Source: Skermanella rosea (lineage in GTDB: Bacteria; Pseudomonadota; Alphaproteobacteria; Azospirillales; Azospirillaceae). Taken from it: a DNA stretch of 64,000 nt. A model generated the notes under the pieces. That model saw nothing but the letters and a program-made list of their open reading frames with translations, searched no databases and was not told the DNA's origin. Positions within the stretch are counted from its first letter, which is position 1, and every line of letters starts with the position of its first letter. The translations under genes and the position numbers were made by a program. Location of the stretch: positions 1,471,001 to 1,535,000 of the forward strand of contig NZ_CP086111.1 in assembly GCF_016806835.2 (NCBI RefSeq). Direction: 5' to 3'. This document shows, one piece after another, positions 18,509 through 29,621 of this stretch.

Positions 18509-19435
18509 TTGAAGATCGGTCTCGCACTGGGCAGCGGAGCCGCGCGCGGCTGGGCGCATATCGGCGTGCTCCGCTCGCTGGAAGCCTCGGGCATCAGGCC
18601 CGACATCGTCTGCGGCACCTCGGTCGGTGCCCTGGTCGGCGGCGCGTGGTTGACCGGCCAGCTCGACGCGCTCCAGGAATGGGCCTCCACCATGGGCCTG
18701 TTCGGCGTGCTCAAGCTGCTGGACGTGACCTTCTCCCGCGGCGGCCTCGTCTCCATCACCAAGGCCTTCGAGCAGTTCCGCAACGACCGGACCGACGTAC
18801 TGATCGAGCATCTGCCCACGGTCTTCGCGACCGTCGCGACCGACCTGGCGACCGGCCGGGAGGTCTGGCTGAGGGAAGGGCATCTGCTCGACGTGGTCAG
18901 GGCCTCCGCCGCGATGCCGGGACTGTTCCCCGCCGTCCTGCACGACGGCCAGTGGCTCGTCGACGGCGCGTTGGTCAACCCGGTACCCGTATCGCTGTGC
19001 CGGGCGCTGGGCGCCGACGTGGTGATCGCGGTCAACCTCAACGGCGACCTCGCGACCCTGCCACGGCTGGCCAAGGGCTCAGGCTCCCCGGAGGAAAAGC
19101 CGCCCGCCGAGAAGCCCCCCGTGCTGGCCGCCCTGCTGAACACCCGGATCGGCAGCCATCTCAGCGACAAGACCCGGTTCCTCGCCAGCCAGCTGACCGC
19201 GGCGCGCGAGCCCGTCCCCAACGTGCTGGAGATCCTGGCCGGCTCGATCGACATCATGCAGGACCGCATCACCCGCTCCCGGCTGGCGGGAGAACCGCCC
19301 GACGTCCTGATCGCGCCCCGGCTGGGCCATATCGGCATCCTGGACTTCGACCGCTCCGACGAGTTGATCGAGCTGGGCCGGACCTCGACCGACGCGATGG
19401 GACCGGCGATCAGGCTCGCCGTGAGGCGCGCCTGA
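18509..19435 (+). CDS. Patatin-like phospholipase (RssA-type)
   Basis: 308 residues, the usual size for bacterial single-domain patatins. The oxyanion-hole glycine stretch is ALGSGAARGWAHIGV, the nucleophile elbow is CGTSVGA (S38), and the second catalytic residue is D152 in LVDGALVNPVPV. The Ser-Asp dyad is thus complete, predicting lipid acyl hydrolase activity in the cytoplasm or at the inner membrane. The start is TTG at 18509, giving the family-typical MKIGLALGSGAARG opening. It is followed by a 126-base gap and a DUF2336 gene. The physiological substrate is unknown. Confidence 0.88.
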   Translation: MKIGLALGSGAARGWAHIGVLRSLEASGIRPDIVCGTSVGALVGGAWLTGQLDALQEWASTMGLFGVLKLLDVTFSRGGLVSITKAFEQFRNDRTDVLIEHLPTVFATVATDLATGREVWLREGHLLDVVRASAAMPGLFPAVLHDGQWLVDGALVNPVPVSLCRALGADVVIAVNLNGDLATLPRLAKGSGSPEEKPPAEKPPVLAALLNTRIGSHLSDKTRFLASQLTAAREPVPNVLEILAGSIDIMQDRITRSRLAGEPPDVLIAPRLGHIGILDFDRSDELIELGRTSTDAMGPAIRLAVRRA

Positions 19436-19561
19436 AGGCATATGCACGACGTGCAGGGGGCAGCGGCGATGTTGTGGCATCTACCCTTTAGTGCTAATGA
19501 TACTCCATAAAGATGAAACAATAAGTCTCGTATCTGCGGCCGTCCCTTCGGGCGGGAGGGA

Positions 19562-20758
19562 ATGATGACCGGATCAGGCCTTTCGGAACAGGATGTGAAG
19601 CGTCTGCTGGTGGATCGGTCGCCGCAGGCCCGCATCGAAACCATGTCGAAGGTGATCGCCGATTTCGAATCCGGGCGGTTCTCCGACAAGGAGCAGGACC
19701 TGGTCCGCCAGATCCTCCAGCGTCTCGCGATCGACGCGGAGATGGCGGTCCGCGAGGCGGTCGCCTGGCAGATCTACAACAGCCCGCTGCTGAACGCCGA
19801 TCTGGCGAAACGCCTGGCCCAGGACGTCGCGGAGGTGGCCTTCCCCGTGCTGCGCCACGCCACGGTGCTGCCGGACGACTTCCTGGTCGAGGTGGTGCAG
19901 CAGCGCGACAGCAAGAAGCAGGTGGCGATCGCCGCCCGCGACGAGGTGTCGGCCCGCCTGTCCGACGCCATCGTGGACACCGCCAACATCACCGCCATCG
20001 AGCGGCTGGTGCGCAATCCCGGCGCCATCCTGGCCGAGCCGACCCTGCACCGCACCCTGGACCGCTTCGGCGCGATCGAGACGATCAGCGAATCCATGGC
20101 CGGGCGGGACGACCTGCCGATCACCGTGATCGAGAAGCTGATCCACTACGTCTCGGAGGAGATCCGCGACGAGCTGGCGGCGCGCCACGACCTTCCCGCC
20201 GGACTGCTCGGCGGGCTGGTCGAGCATGGCCGGGAGGCGGCGACGCTGCTCCTGCTCAAGCCCATGGCCGGCCGCTTCCGGGACGTCGAGCTGTTCGTCA
20301 AGCACCTGCACGCCAACAACAGGCTCAGCCCGTCGCTGCTGTTCCGCTCGCTGTGCTGCGGCGACGTGGACCTCTTCGTGGCCGGGGTCGCCGTCCGCTG
20401 CAACCTCAGCATGGCGAACGCCCGGCTGCTGGTGTTCGACGAGGGCCAGCTCGGCCTGCGCGCCGCCTTCGAGCGGTCCAGGATCCCCTTGAGCCTGCTG
20501 CCGCCGTTCCGCTCGGCCCTGGCCGTGGTCCGGGAAACCGGCTACCGGGGGGAGGAGGCCCACCGGGCCGATTTCCAGAGGAAGGCGGTGGCGCGCGTCT
20601 TCAACGACTGCGCCGGCAAGGGCGACAGGGATATCGAGGAGCTTCTGCTCCAGCTCTTCGACCACAAGACCGACATCCACCTGAAGGACGTCGTCCCGGC
20701 CCCGCCGTCGGCCGATGGGCTCGGCGGCGCGGCGGCGATGCGCCGCACCATGCCGTGA
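19562..20758 (+). CDS. DUF2336-domain protein
   Basis: 398 residues with the all-helical DUF2336 pattern common in Rhodospirillales-type alphaproteobacteria: an N-terminal SEQDVKRLLVDRSPQARIE, HEAT-like helices with LAEPTLHRTLDRF and LAARHDLPAGLLGGLVEHGR, and a C-terminal helical region with FQRKAVARVFNDCA. No enzymatic motif is visible; family members are often encoded beside signal-transduction genes. The neighbour 130 bases downstream is a hybrid histidine kinase, which fits. ATG ATG at 19562/19565 gives two starts; GGGAGGGA (19552-19559) favours the second slightly. Confidence 0.8.
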   Translation: MMTGSGLSEQDVKRLLVDRSPQARIETMSKVIADFESGRFSDKEQDLVRQILQRLAIDAEMAVREAVAWQIYNSPLLNADLAKRLAQDVAEVAFPVLRHATVLPDDFLVEVVQQRDSKKQVAIAARDEVSARLSDAIVDTANITAIERLVRNPGAILAEPTLHRTLDRFGAIETISESMAGRDDLPITVIEKLIHYVSEEIRDELAARHDLPAGLLGGLVEHGREAATLLLLKPMAGRFRDVELFVKHLHANNRLSPSLLFRSLCCGDVDLFVAGVAVRCNLSMANARLLVFDEGQLGLRAAFERSRIPLSLLPPFRSALAVVRETGYRGEEAHRADFQRKAVARVFNDCAGKGDRDIEELLLQLFDHKTDIHLKDVVPAPPSADGLGGAAAMRRTMP

Positions 20759-20889
20759 GCTCCTGACGCGGGAAAATGCCTCCCGCGATACTGCCTGGGG
20801 CGACGCAAGCCTGTATTCGGTCGCCTTGGAAGATCAGTCTTGTTATCAATTGCGAGCATCCGCTCTTCGATCCTCGGGTCCATTCGGGA

Positions 20890-23790
<2,901 letters not shown>

Positions 23791-23886
23791 CCGTTCCCGG
23801 CGTGGGCCCGGACGGGCTTGTAACGATACGGCGCGGGGCCATCTGCAAGGCAGCGAATTTTGGACATCGGCCGGAGGATGACGATC

Positions 23887-24222
23887 ATGTTCGACTCTGA
23901 TACCAACCGGCGCCGCGACCCGGAACCCGTGGACCCCAACGCGCGCAGCATGATGCGCTTCGCGCTGCTGAGCGGGTTGTCCCTGGTCCTCGCCCTGCTG
24001 TGGCCGCCGCACCTGTTTCCGGTGATGCTGGCCGGGTTCCTGTTCATCAATGCCATGACCAGCGCCGCCGTGGCGGCGATTCAGCGCCAGCCGCTCTGGG
24101 GCCCGACCCTGACGCGCTGGGACGAAGGGGCGGCATTCTATGTCTTCGGCTTCATCGCCGGCCTTTTCATCGATCCTGCGGTGGTTGAGGAGACCCTGAA
24201 CCTCACCCGCGCCGCGGACTGA
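23887..24222 (+). CDS. Small inner-membrane protein
   Basis: 111 residues. A hydrophilic N-terminus (MFDSDTNRRRDPEPVDPN) is followed by hydrophobic segments (MMRFALLSGLSLVLALLW, LFPVMLAGFLFINAMTSAAV, AAFYVFGFIAGLFI) giving two or three membrane spans. GGAGG at 23872-23876 serves ATG 23887 (10 bases) better than ATG 23878. No family is recognised. It lies about 100 bases after the kinase and could be co-transcribed with it. Confidence 0.65.
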   Translation: MFDSDTNRRRDPEPVDPNARSMMRFALLSGLSLVLALLWPPHLFPVMLAGFLFINAMTSAAVAAIQRQPLWGPTLTRWDEGAAFYVFGFIAGLFIDPAVVEETLNLTRAAD

Positions 24223-24361
24223 CATACCGGGGTCTGGCGGGACGCTGAAAAAGCGCAAACCCGTTTTTGGAAGATTGTCCAAAGTTGTGATCCGCGTCAC
24301 TATGGCGGTGCGCCCGTGGTGGTAGGGTGCGCTCTTGTCTTGATTCCGGTACGGGTTTGCC

Positions 24362-25186
24362 ATGGCGTTCAGTGCGACCTTCTGGGGGGTGCGCGGCACG
24401 ATTCCCTGTCCATCTCCGACACATGTCCTGTTCGGCGGGAACACGAGCTGTGTCGAGGTGGCGGTGGGTGACCACACCGTCATCCTGGATTGCGGCACCG
24501 GGTTCCGCGGCCTGGGCAAGCACCTGATGAAGCGGACGACGCGGCGGGCGACCATCCTGCTCAGCCATTTCCACCTGGACCATATCGCGGGCTTCCCGTT
24601 CTTCCATCCCGCCTACAGCCAGGATTTCTCCTTCAGGATCATGGCGGCGCGTTTCCAGGGCTGCCCGAACATCCGCTCGATCCTGGCCAGCCAGATGGAG
24701 CCGCCGCTGTTCCCGGTGCCCATGCGCACCATGAAGGCGGACATGACGTTCGAGAATTTCAGCCCGGCCGACACCCTGACGCTGGACGGCGGCATCCGGG
24801 TCCGAACCGCCGCGCTCAACCACCCCGACGGCGCCTGCGGCTACAGGATCGACCACGAGGGCCGCTCGCTGGCCTACGTCACCGACACCGAACATGTGCC
24901 GGGGGCACCCGACCGCAACATCCTCGACCTGATCGCGGGAGCCGACCTCGTGATCTACGACGCGACCTACACGGAGCAGGAGTTCGCCTGCAAGGCCGGC
25001 TGGGGCCATTCGACCTGGGTGGAGGGCGTCAAGCTGTGCCGGGAGGCGGGAGCTCGCCGCCTTGCCCTGTTCCACCACGAGCCCGACCATGACGACGCCT
25101 TCATGGCCGGGCTGGAGGCCGAGGCGCAGTCCGCCTGGGCCCCCGTCTTCGCGGCGCGCGAAGGCACGACCGTCACGCTGGAGTGA
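24362..25186 (+). CDS. MBL-fold metallo-hydrolase
   Basis: 274 residues. It starts MAFSATFWGVRGTIPCPSP, as in the cAMP-phosphodiesterase/RNase Z-like group of cytoplasmic metallo-beta-lactamase-fold enzymes. The first metal motif is H69-F-H71-L-D73-H74 (SHFHLDHIAGF). A second-site histidine is in ALNHPDGACGY, an aspartate in YVTDTEHVPG, and a late histidine in LFHHEPDHDD. All five to six ligands appear present, predicting a binuclear Zn hydrolase. The substrate could be a cyclic nucleotide, RNA or another phosphodiester. Confidence 0.85.
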   Translation: MAFSATFWGVRGTIPCPSPTHVLFGGNTSCVEVAVGDHTVILDCGTGFRGLGKHLMKRTTRRATILLSHFHLDHIAGFPFFHPAYSQDFSFRIMAARFQGCPNIRSILASQMEPPLFPVPMRTMKADMTFENFSPADTLTLDGGIRVRTAALNHPDGACGYRIDHEGRSLAYVTDTEHVPGAPDRNILDLIAGADLVIYDATYTEQEFACKAGWGHSTWVEGVKLCREAGARRLALFHHEPDHDDAFMAGLEAEAQSAWAPVFAAREGTTVTLE

Positions 25187-25211
25187 CGGCCGACTCCCGG
25201 CCCCGCTGCCC

Positions 25212-25739
25212 CTATCGTGCCTGGACGAACCGGACCTGCGAGTCGTCGCGGCGGATGATCCTGATGACGTAGGGCGACGTGAGCACCTGGGCGGTCATGG
25301 CCCCGGGCGCAGGCGCCCGCTCGCCGTAGGAGACCACCAGTTCACGGCTGCTCGGCAGCCCCTGTTCGATGAACTGGCGGTCGGTCGTCACCTGTTCGGC
25401 GATGTTCTCGATCGCCACGCCGTAGCCGGCCGTCTGCCGCATGCCGAGGAAGACGCCGATTCCCATCCAGCCCCGGGGGAGCGGACCCGGCGCCGGGGTG
25501 CCGGTGAGCTGCCAGAGGTTTTCCCACTGCTCCTGGGTGCGGGCGACGATCGTGGTGCGGCCCTGCACGGACGCCTGGGTGCCGCTCCACTCGAACTGGC
25601 CGTCGATGCCGGGTGTCTGGGCGGTCAGGGCGCCCTCCGGGTTGGAGAGGGGTTCGCCGGCCAGCAGGTTCATCGCCGTGGTGCAGCCGGTGGCGGACAT
25701 CAGGGCGGCGCCGAGGGCCGCCAGAAGGATCCTGCGCAT
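25212..25739 (-). CDS. PrcB-like lipoprotein
   Basis: 175 residues. A lipoprotein signal MRRILLAALGAALMSATGC makes C19 the likely lipidated cysteine. The body carries a PrcB C-terminal-type pattern: FLGMRQTAGYGVAIENI, then LVVSYGERAPAPGAM and LTSPYVIRII, a domain found in protease-complex accessory proteins. It is therefore an envelope-anchored protein, function unproven. Its start is 3 bases after the M20 amidohydrolase stop, so the two are surely co-transcribed. Confidence 0.7.
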   Translation of the reverse strand: MRRILLAALGAALMSATGCTTAMNLLAGEPLSNPEGALTAQTPGIDGQFEWSGTQASVQGRTTIVARTQEQWENLWQLTGTPAPGPLPRGWMGIGVFLGMRQTAGYGVAIENIAEQVTTDRQFIEQGLPSSRELVVSYGERAPAPGAMTAQVLTSPYVIRIIRRDDSQVRFVQAR

Positions 25740-25742
25740 CGG

Positions 25743-26924
25743 TCAGGCAGCCCGCGGCAGCGCTGATTCGACCAGTTTGGCCCAGTAGCTGGCGCCGACC
25801 GGCAGGATCTCGTCGTTGAAGTCGTAGCGCGGGTTGTGGACCATGCAGGCGCTGGGTCCGCCCGCCTGGCCGATCCAGACATAGGAGCCGGGCCGCTCCT
25901 TCAGCATGAAGGCGAAATCCTCCGCCCCCATGCTGGGCGCGGGATCATGGATCACCTGGGCCTCGCCGACCACCTGGGCCGCGACGCGGGCGGCGAAATC
26001 GGTCTCGGCGGCGGTATTGACCGTGGCCGGGTAGTTCCGCCGGTAATCGACCTCCGCCGCCGCGCCGAAGGCTTCCGCCGTGGCCGTCGCGACGCGCTTC
26101 AGGCCGGCCTCCACGCTGTCCTGCACCGCAGGCTCGAAGGTCCTGACGGTGCCGCTCAGGACCACCTCCGCCGGGATCACGTTGTACGCGGCGCCGCCGT
26201 GGATCTGGGTCACGCTGACCACGGCCGAGCGCAGCGGGTCGGTGTTGCGGCTGACCAGGCTCTGCAGCGCCGTGACGATGTGGGCGGCGACCACCACCGG
26301 GTCGACGCCGTGGTGGGGCATGGCGCCGTGCGCGCCGTGGCCGCGCACCCGGATGTCGAACTGGTCGGCCGCGGCCATGATCGGCCCGGTGCGGACCGCG
26401 ATCGAGCCGGCCGGCATCTCCGGCCAGTTGTGCATGCCGTAGACTTCCCGGGCCGGGAACAGGTCGAACAGCCCCTCCTGCACCATCTTCTGGGCGCCGC
26501 CCTTGCCCTCTTCCGCGGGCTGGAAGATGAAATGCACCGTGCCGTCGAAGTTGCGGGTCTCCGCCAGGTACCGTGCCGCCCCCAGCAGCATGGTGGTGTG
26601 GCCGTCATGGCCGCAGCCATGCATCTTCCCCGGGACCCTGGACGCATGCGGGAAGTCGTTCTGCTCCTGCATGTTCAGCGCGTCCATGTCGGCGCGCAGT
26701 GCTATCACCCTGTCCGACCCGGCGGCGCTCCCCGCCGTCAGCGTGCCGACGACCCCGGTGCCGCCCAGCCCCCGATGGACCGCGATGCCCCATTCCTCCA
26801 GCTTCGCCGCGACGATGCCGGAGGTGCGGAATTCCTCGAAGGCGGTCTCCGGATGGGCATGAAGATCGCGCCGCCAGGCGGTCATCTCGTCATGGAAATC
26901 GGCGATGCGATTGATGATCGGCAT
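25743..26924 (-). CDS. M20-family amidohydrolase (hippurate-hydrolase type)
   Basis: 393 residues. Zn-binding motifs are GCGHDGHTTMLLGAARYL and FIFQPAEEGKGGAQKMV (catalytic and ligand glutamates), with HGAHGAMPHHGVDP in the lid domain and PSMGAEDFAFMLKERPGSY near the C-terminus. This is the M20D signature of enzymes releasing amino acids from N-acyl or N-carbamoyl compounds in the cytoplasm. It begins MPIINRIADFHDEMTAWRRD. It lies 58 bases after ribokinase and 3 bases before the PrcB-like gene, on the same strand. The exact acyl substrate cannot be told from sequence. Confidence 0.88.
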   Translation of the reverse strand: MPIINRIADFHDEMTAWRRDLHAHPETAFEEFRTSGIVAAKLEEWGIAVHRGLGGTGVVGTLTAGSAAGSDRVIALRADMDALNMQEQNDFPHASRVPGKMHGCGHDGHTTMLLGAARYLAETRNFDGTVHFIFQPAEEGKGGAQKMVQEGLFDLFPAREVYGMHNWPEMPAGSIAVRTGPIMAAADQFDIRVRGHGAHGAMPHHGVDPVVVAAHIVTALQSLVSRNTDPLRSAVVSVTQIHGGAAYNVIPAEVVLSGTVRTFEPAVQDSVEAGLKRVATATAEAFGAAAEVDYRRNYPATVNTAAETDFAARVAAQVVGEAQVIHDPAPSMGAEDFAFMLKERPGSYVWIGQAGGPSACMVHNPRYDFNDEILPVGASYWAKLVESALPRAA

Positions 26925-26982
26925 GTATCGTCTCGGTTCGAATCAGGGAGTCCGCACCCGCACGTTAGCAGAGAGAAGCGGG

Positions 26983-27909
26983 TCAGGACAGTCGCAGCGG
27001 CGCCGAAACCTCCGCCAGCCGCGCGTCGATCGCCTCGGCGGTCGGCAGGCTCTCCTGCGCGCCCAGGCCCAGGCAGGCGATCGAGGCGCCGACGCTGGCC
27101 CGGTGCAGCGCCTCGTCCGGGCTGGCGCCGCCGTCGAGCGCCGCCGTGAGGATGCCGCAGAAGGCGTCGCCCGCACCGGTGGTGTCGACCGGGTGTATCT
27201 TCAGCGGCGCCGCCGTCCACAGCGCGCCGCCCGATTCGGCCATCAGCGCGCCGGCGCCGCCCAGGGTCACGACGCAGGTGACGCCGCAGGTGCGGGCGAG
27301 GTCGCGGGCGAGTCCGGTCGCCGAACTGGCGGAAAGCTCCAGGCGCTCGGCGATCTCGGCGGCCTCGATCTCGTTGACCACCAGGATGTCGATCAGCTTG
27401 AGGATGTCCGGCGGGACGTCGGCGGCCGGCGCGACGTTCAGGACCGTACGGGCGCCCAGCGCATGGGCACGCCGGATCAGCGCCCAGTTCTGCTCCGCCG
27501 GGACCTCCATCTGCATCAGCACGGTGGTGCCGGCGCCGAGCCTGTCGTCGGGGATGCTGTCGGCCGACGCCGACAGGTTGGCGCCGCTGGCGACCGAGAT
27601 GAAGTTCTCGCCGTCGCCGTCGACGCAGATCATGGCGCAGCCGGTCGCCGTCTCCGCCACCTGGATGCCAGACGTGTCGACCCCGTCGCGCACCAAGTTC
27701 TCGACCAGCGTCGAGCCGAAGGCGTCGGGGCCGATACAGCCGGCCATGGCGACCGCGGCACCGGCGCGGGCCGCCGCGATCGCCTGGTTATTGCCCTTGC
27801 CCCCCGGTTTCAGCTGGTACGCGGGGCAAAGGACCGTCTCTCCTGGTTTCGGAAGCGAGGGGACCGTCATGACGAGGTCCATGTTGAGCGAGCCGAAAAC
27901 CAGAATCAT
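26983..27909 (-). CDS. rbsK: Ribokinase (PfkB family)
   Basis: 308 residues. The N-terminal signature is VFGSLNMDLVMTVPSLPKPG, then LKPGGKGNNQAIAAARAGA (substrate Gly-Gly motif) and the C-terminal ATP motif DTTGAGDAFCGIL with the catalytic Asp. This arrangement is diagnostic for ribokinase-like PfkB kinases, which phosphorylate D-ribose or a related sugar/nucleoside. No ribose transporter or rbs regulator is nearby; it lies instead between a universal stress protein and an amidohydrolase, so nucleoside salvage or another sugar is possible. Confidence 0.85.
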   Translation of the reverse strand: MILVFGSLNMDLVMTVPSLPKPGETVLCPAYQLKPGGKGNNQAIAAARAGAAVAMAGCIGPDAFGSTLVENLVRDGVDTSGIQVAETATGCAMICVDGDGENFISVASGANLSASADSIPDDRLGAGTTVLMQMEVPAEQNWALIRRAHALGARTVLNVAPAADVPPDILKLIDILVVNEIEAAEIAERLELSASSATGLARDLARTCGVTCVVTLGGAGALMAESGGALWTAAPLKIHPVDTTGAGDAFCGILTAALDGGASPDEALHRASVGASIACLGLGAQESLPTAEAIDARLAEVSAPLRLS

Positions 27910-27952
27910 CGTTGTCCCAATCCGAAATGCGCCGGTGCGGAACCGGCGCCGC

Positions 27953-28792
27953 TCAGTGGGAGAACAGCACCGGTATGGTCATGTGCTGCATAATATGACG
28001 CGTGACGCCGCCCAACACCAGTTCGCGCAGCCGCGACCGGCCGTAGGCTCCCATGACCAGCAGGTCGGCCGACATGTCGGTCGCATAATTCAGGATCATG
28101 TCGCCGGGATCCATCCCGCGGGCATTGACGTGGTCCGCCGTGACCGGCACGCCGTGGCGCGCCAGGTGCAGGCTGATGTCGGCGCCGGGCTCGTCGCCCA
28201 GCCCGTTGATGCCGGTCTTCGGGTTGACCGCTAGGACGCTGACCTTCTTCGCGGTCTCCAGGAACGGCAGGGCGTCGTTGACCGCGCGCGCCGCCTCGCG
28301 GCTGGCGTTCCAGCCGACCACCACCTGCTCGCCGATGGTCGGGAACCTGCCTGCATAGGGCACCATCAGCACCGGCCGGCCGCAGTCGAACAGGACGTCC
28401 TCCGGATGGACCGGCGGGACGTCGCGGTTCCGGTCGGGGTCGATCTGGCCCAGGATCACCAGGTCGGCATAGCGGCCGACGATCCCGGCGACTTCGGTCG
28501 GATCGCCGCGCAAGGGCCGCCATTCCGCCCGGGAGCCGATGCCGGCCAGCTCGACCCGCTGGCGGAACAGGCCGGCGGCCTCGTCGGCGATCTCCTGCGC
28601 CATGCGCCGCTGGAGGGCGATCACGCTGTCGCCCAGCTCGCCGGCGACATAGCTCGGCAGCGCCGGCGGCGCCGACACGAACAGGCCCGTCAGGTGGGCG
28701 TCGTGCCGCGCGGCCAGCATGGCCGCGGCGTCGATCCGCGCGGCGGCAGGCTTGCTGGTGTCGACGACGACCATCAGGTTCTTGAGCGCCAT
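27953..28792 (-). CDS. Universal stress protein, tandem-domain
   Basis: 279 residues, two Usp domains. Domain 1 starts MALKNLMVVVDTSKPAAARI; domain 2 ends with LLVMGAYGRSRLRELVLGGV and MTIPVLFSH, containing the G-2X-G-9X-G ATP-binding loop. Tandem Usp proteins of this type help survival under energy limitation or low oxygen. A perfect FNR box lies about 92 bases upstream. Ribokinase starts 43 bases after its stop, so the run uspA-rbsK-M20-prcB may be one operon. Confidence 0.88.
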   Translation of the reverse strand: MALKNLMVVVDTSKPAAARIDAAAMLAARHDAHLTGLFVSAPPALPSYVAGELGDSVIALQRRMAQEIADEAAGLFRQRVELAGIGSRAEWRPLRGDPTEVAGIVGRYADLVILGQIDPDRNRDVPPVHPEDVLFDCGRPVLMVPYAGRFPTIGEQVVVGWNASREAARAVNDALPFLETAKKVSVLAVNPKTGINGLGDEPGADISLHLARHGVPVTADHVNARGMDPGDMILNYATDMSADLLVMGAYGRSRLRELVLGGVTRHIMQHMTIPVLFSH

Positions 28793-28883
28793 GGAATTTC
28801 TCCCCCTCTTCTGGTTCCGTCACGAATCGGCGTGACCGGCTTTCCTGTCGCATGCAGCATCCCCCCATGGACGGACCTGTTCA

Positions 28884-28897
28884 TTGATCAGGATCAA
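28884..28897. promoter_or_regulatory. FNR/FixK-type box
   Basis: TTGAT-CAGG-ATCAA is an exact match to the FNR consensus TTGAT-N4-ATCAA and is palindromic. It sits upstream of the minus-strand universal stress protein, whose homologues are often oxygen-regulated. FixK-type regulators share the site. Confidence 0.75.
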
Positions 28898-29050
28898 GAC
28901 GGGGTGATCGTCCGGCGCGGTCGGTCTCTCTCATGGCTCTTGGGGCCGGCAGGGCAGCGGCACCGGCCTCGTGCCCTGCGAGATTGATGCAAGTGCGCTA
29001 ACAGCGTATGGTGGGATCATCACCTGTCGCTGGCGTCTGGAAAGCGGGTC

Positions 29051-29230
29051 ATGGCCGGTCGGGTCTTCGAATTTTCCGATACCCGATTCGCCTACGGCGA
29101 AGAGCGACGCGTATGTTTTGGCTATGTCGAGGGCCGGCTGCATGTGTGCGTCTATACCGTCCGCGAAGATACGGTTCGGATAGTCTCCGTTCGCAAGGCG
29201 AATGACCGGGAGATCAGGAAATATGGCTGA
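29051..29230 (+). CDS. brnT: BrnT-family toxin, N-terminally short
   Basis: The 59-residue frame MAGRVFEFSDTRFAYGEERR, then VCFGYVEGRLHVCVYT and RIVSVRKANDREIRKYG is the C-terminal two thirds of a BrnT RNase-like toxin (normally about 90-100 residues). The first helix and KHG segment are missing: upstream, the same frame has only degenerate sequence (an in-frame TGA at about 28986) and no start codon. Either the toxin is a truncated remnant or a frameshift hides the N-terminus. Its stop overlaps the start of the antitoxin gene by 8 bases, the usual toxin-antitoxin coupling. Confidence 0.6.
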   Translation: MAGRVFEFSDTRFAYGEERRVCFGYVEGRLHVCVYTVREDTVRIVSVRKANDREIRKYG

Positions 29231-29495
29231 CACTCTGCCGAACGACGACAATCCCGACTGGAGCGGGCTCGATCCCGCGCCGCTGGATTATGCCGCCAAG
29301 CTCAAGGCGACGAGGACCCGTCTTTCCCTGAGCCAGGACAGTTTCTCGGCGCTTCTCCACATTCCGCGCTCGACCCTGCAAAACTGGGAGCAGCGCCGGA
29401 CCGAACCGGACGCATTCGCCCAGACCATGATCGACGTGATCTACGACGATCCGGAGGGGATGGCCGAAAGGCTGAAGCGCAGGCTTGTCGCCTGA
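29223..29495 (+). CDS. HTH antitoxin partner of BrnT
   Basis: 90 residues from ATG 29223. After MADTLPNDDNPDWSGLDPAP comes a helix-turn-helix of the XRE/HigA type, TRTRLSLSQDSFSALLHIP followed by RSTLQNWEQRRTEPDA, where the LQNWEQ recognition helix is typical. It likely binds the toxin and represses the pair. Unlike classical BrnA (ribbon-helix-helix), this partner is an XRE-type HTH, as in some BrnT modules. The 8-base overlap with the toxin frame argues for co-translation. Confidence 0.75.
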   Translation: MADTLPNDDNPDWSGLDPAPLDYAAKLKATRTRLSLSQDSFSALLHIPRSTLQNWEQRRTEPDAFAQTMIDVIYDDPEGMAERLKRRLVA

Positions 29496-29621
29496 ATTCG
29501 ACGTGACGCGAGACAGCCGGGGTGGAAGCGCCGACATGGATTGCCGACGCTCACCCTCGGCGACGGCCGGACTATGGTCGCGCCATGGAACCCTGCCGTC
29601 GGCGTGCGGAGTCCCGCCTGG

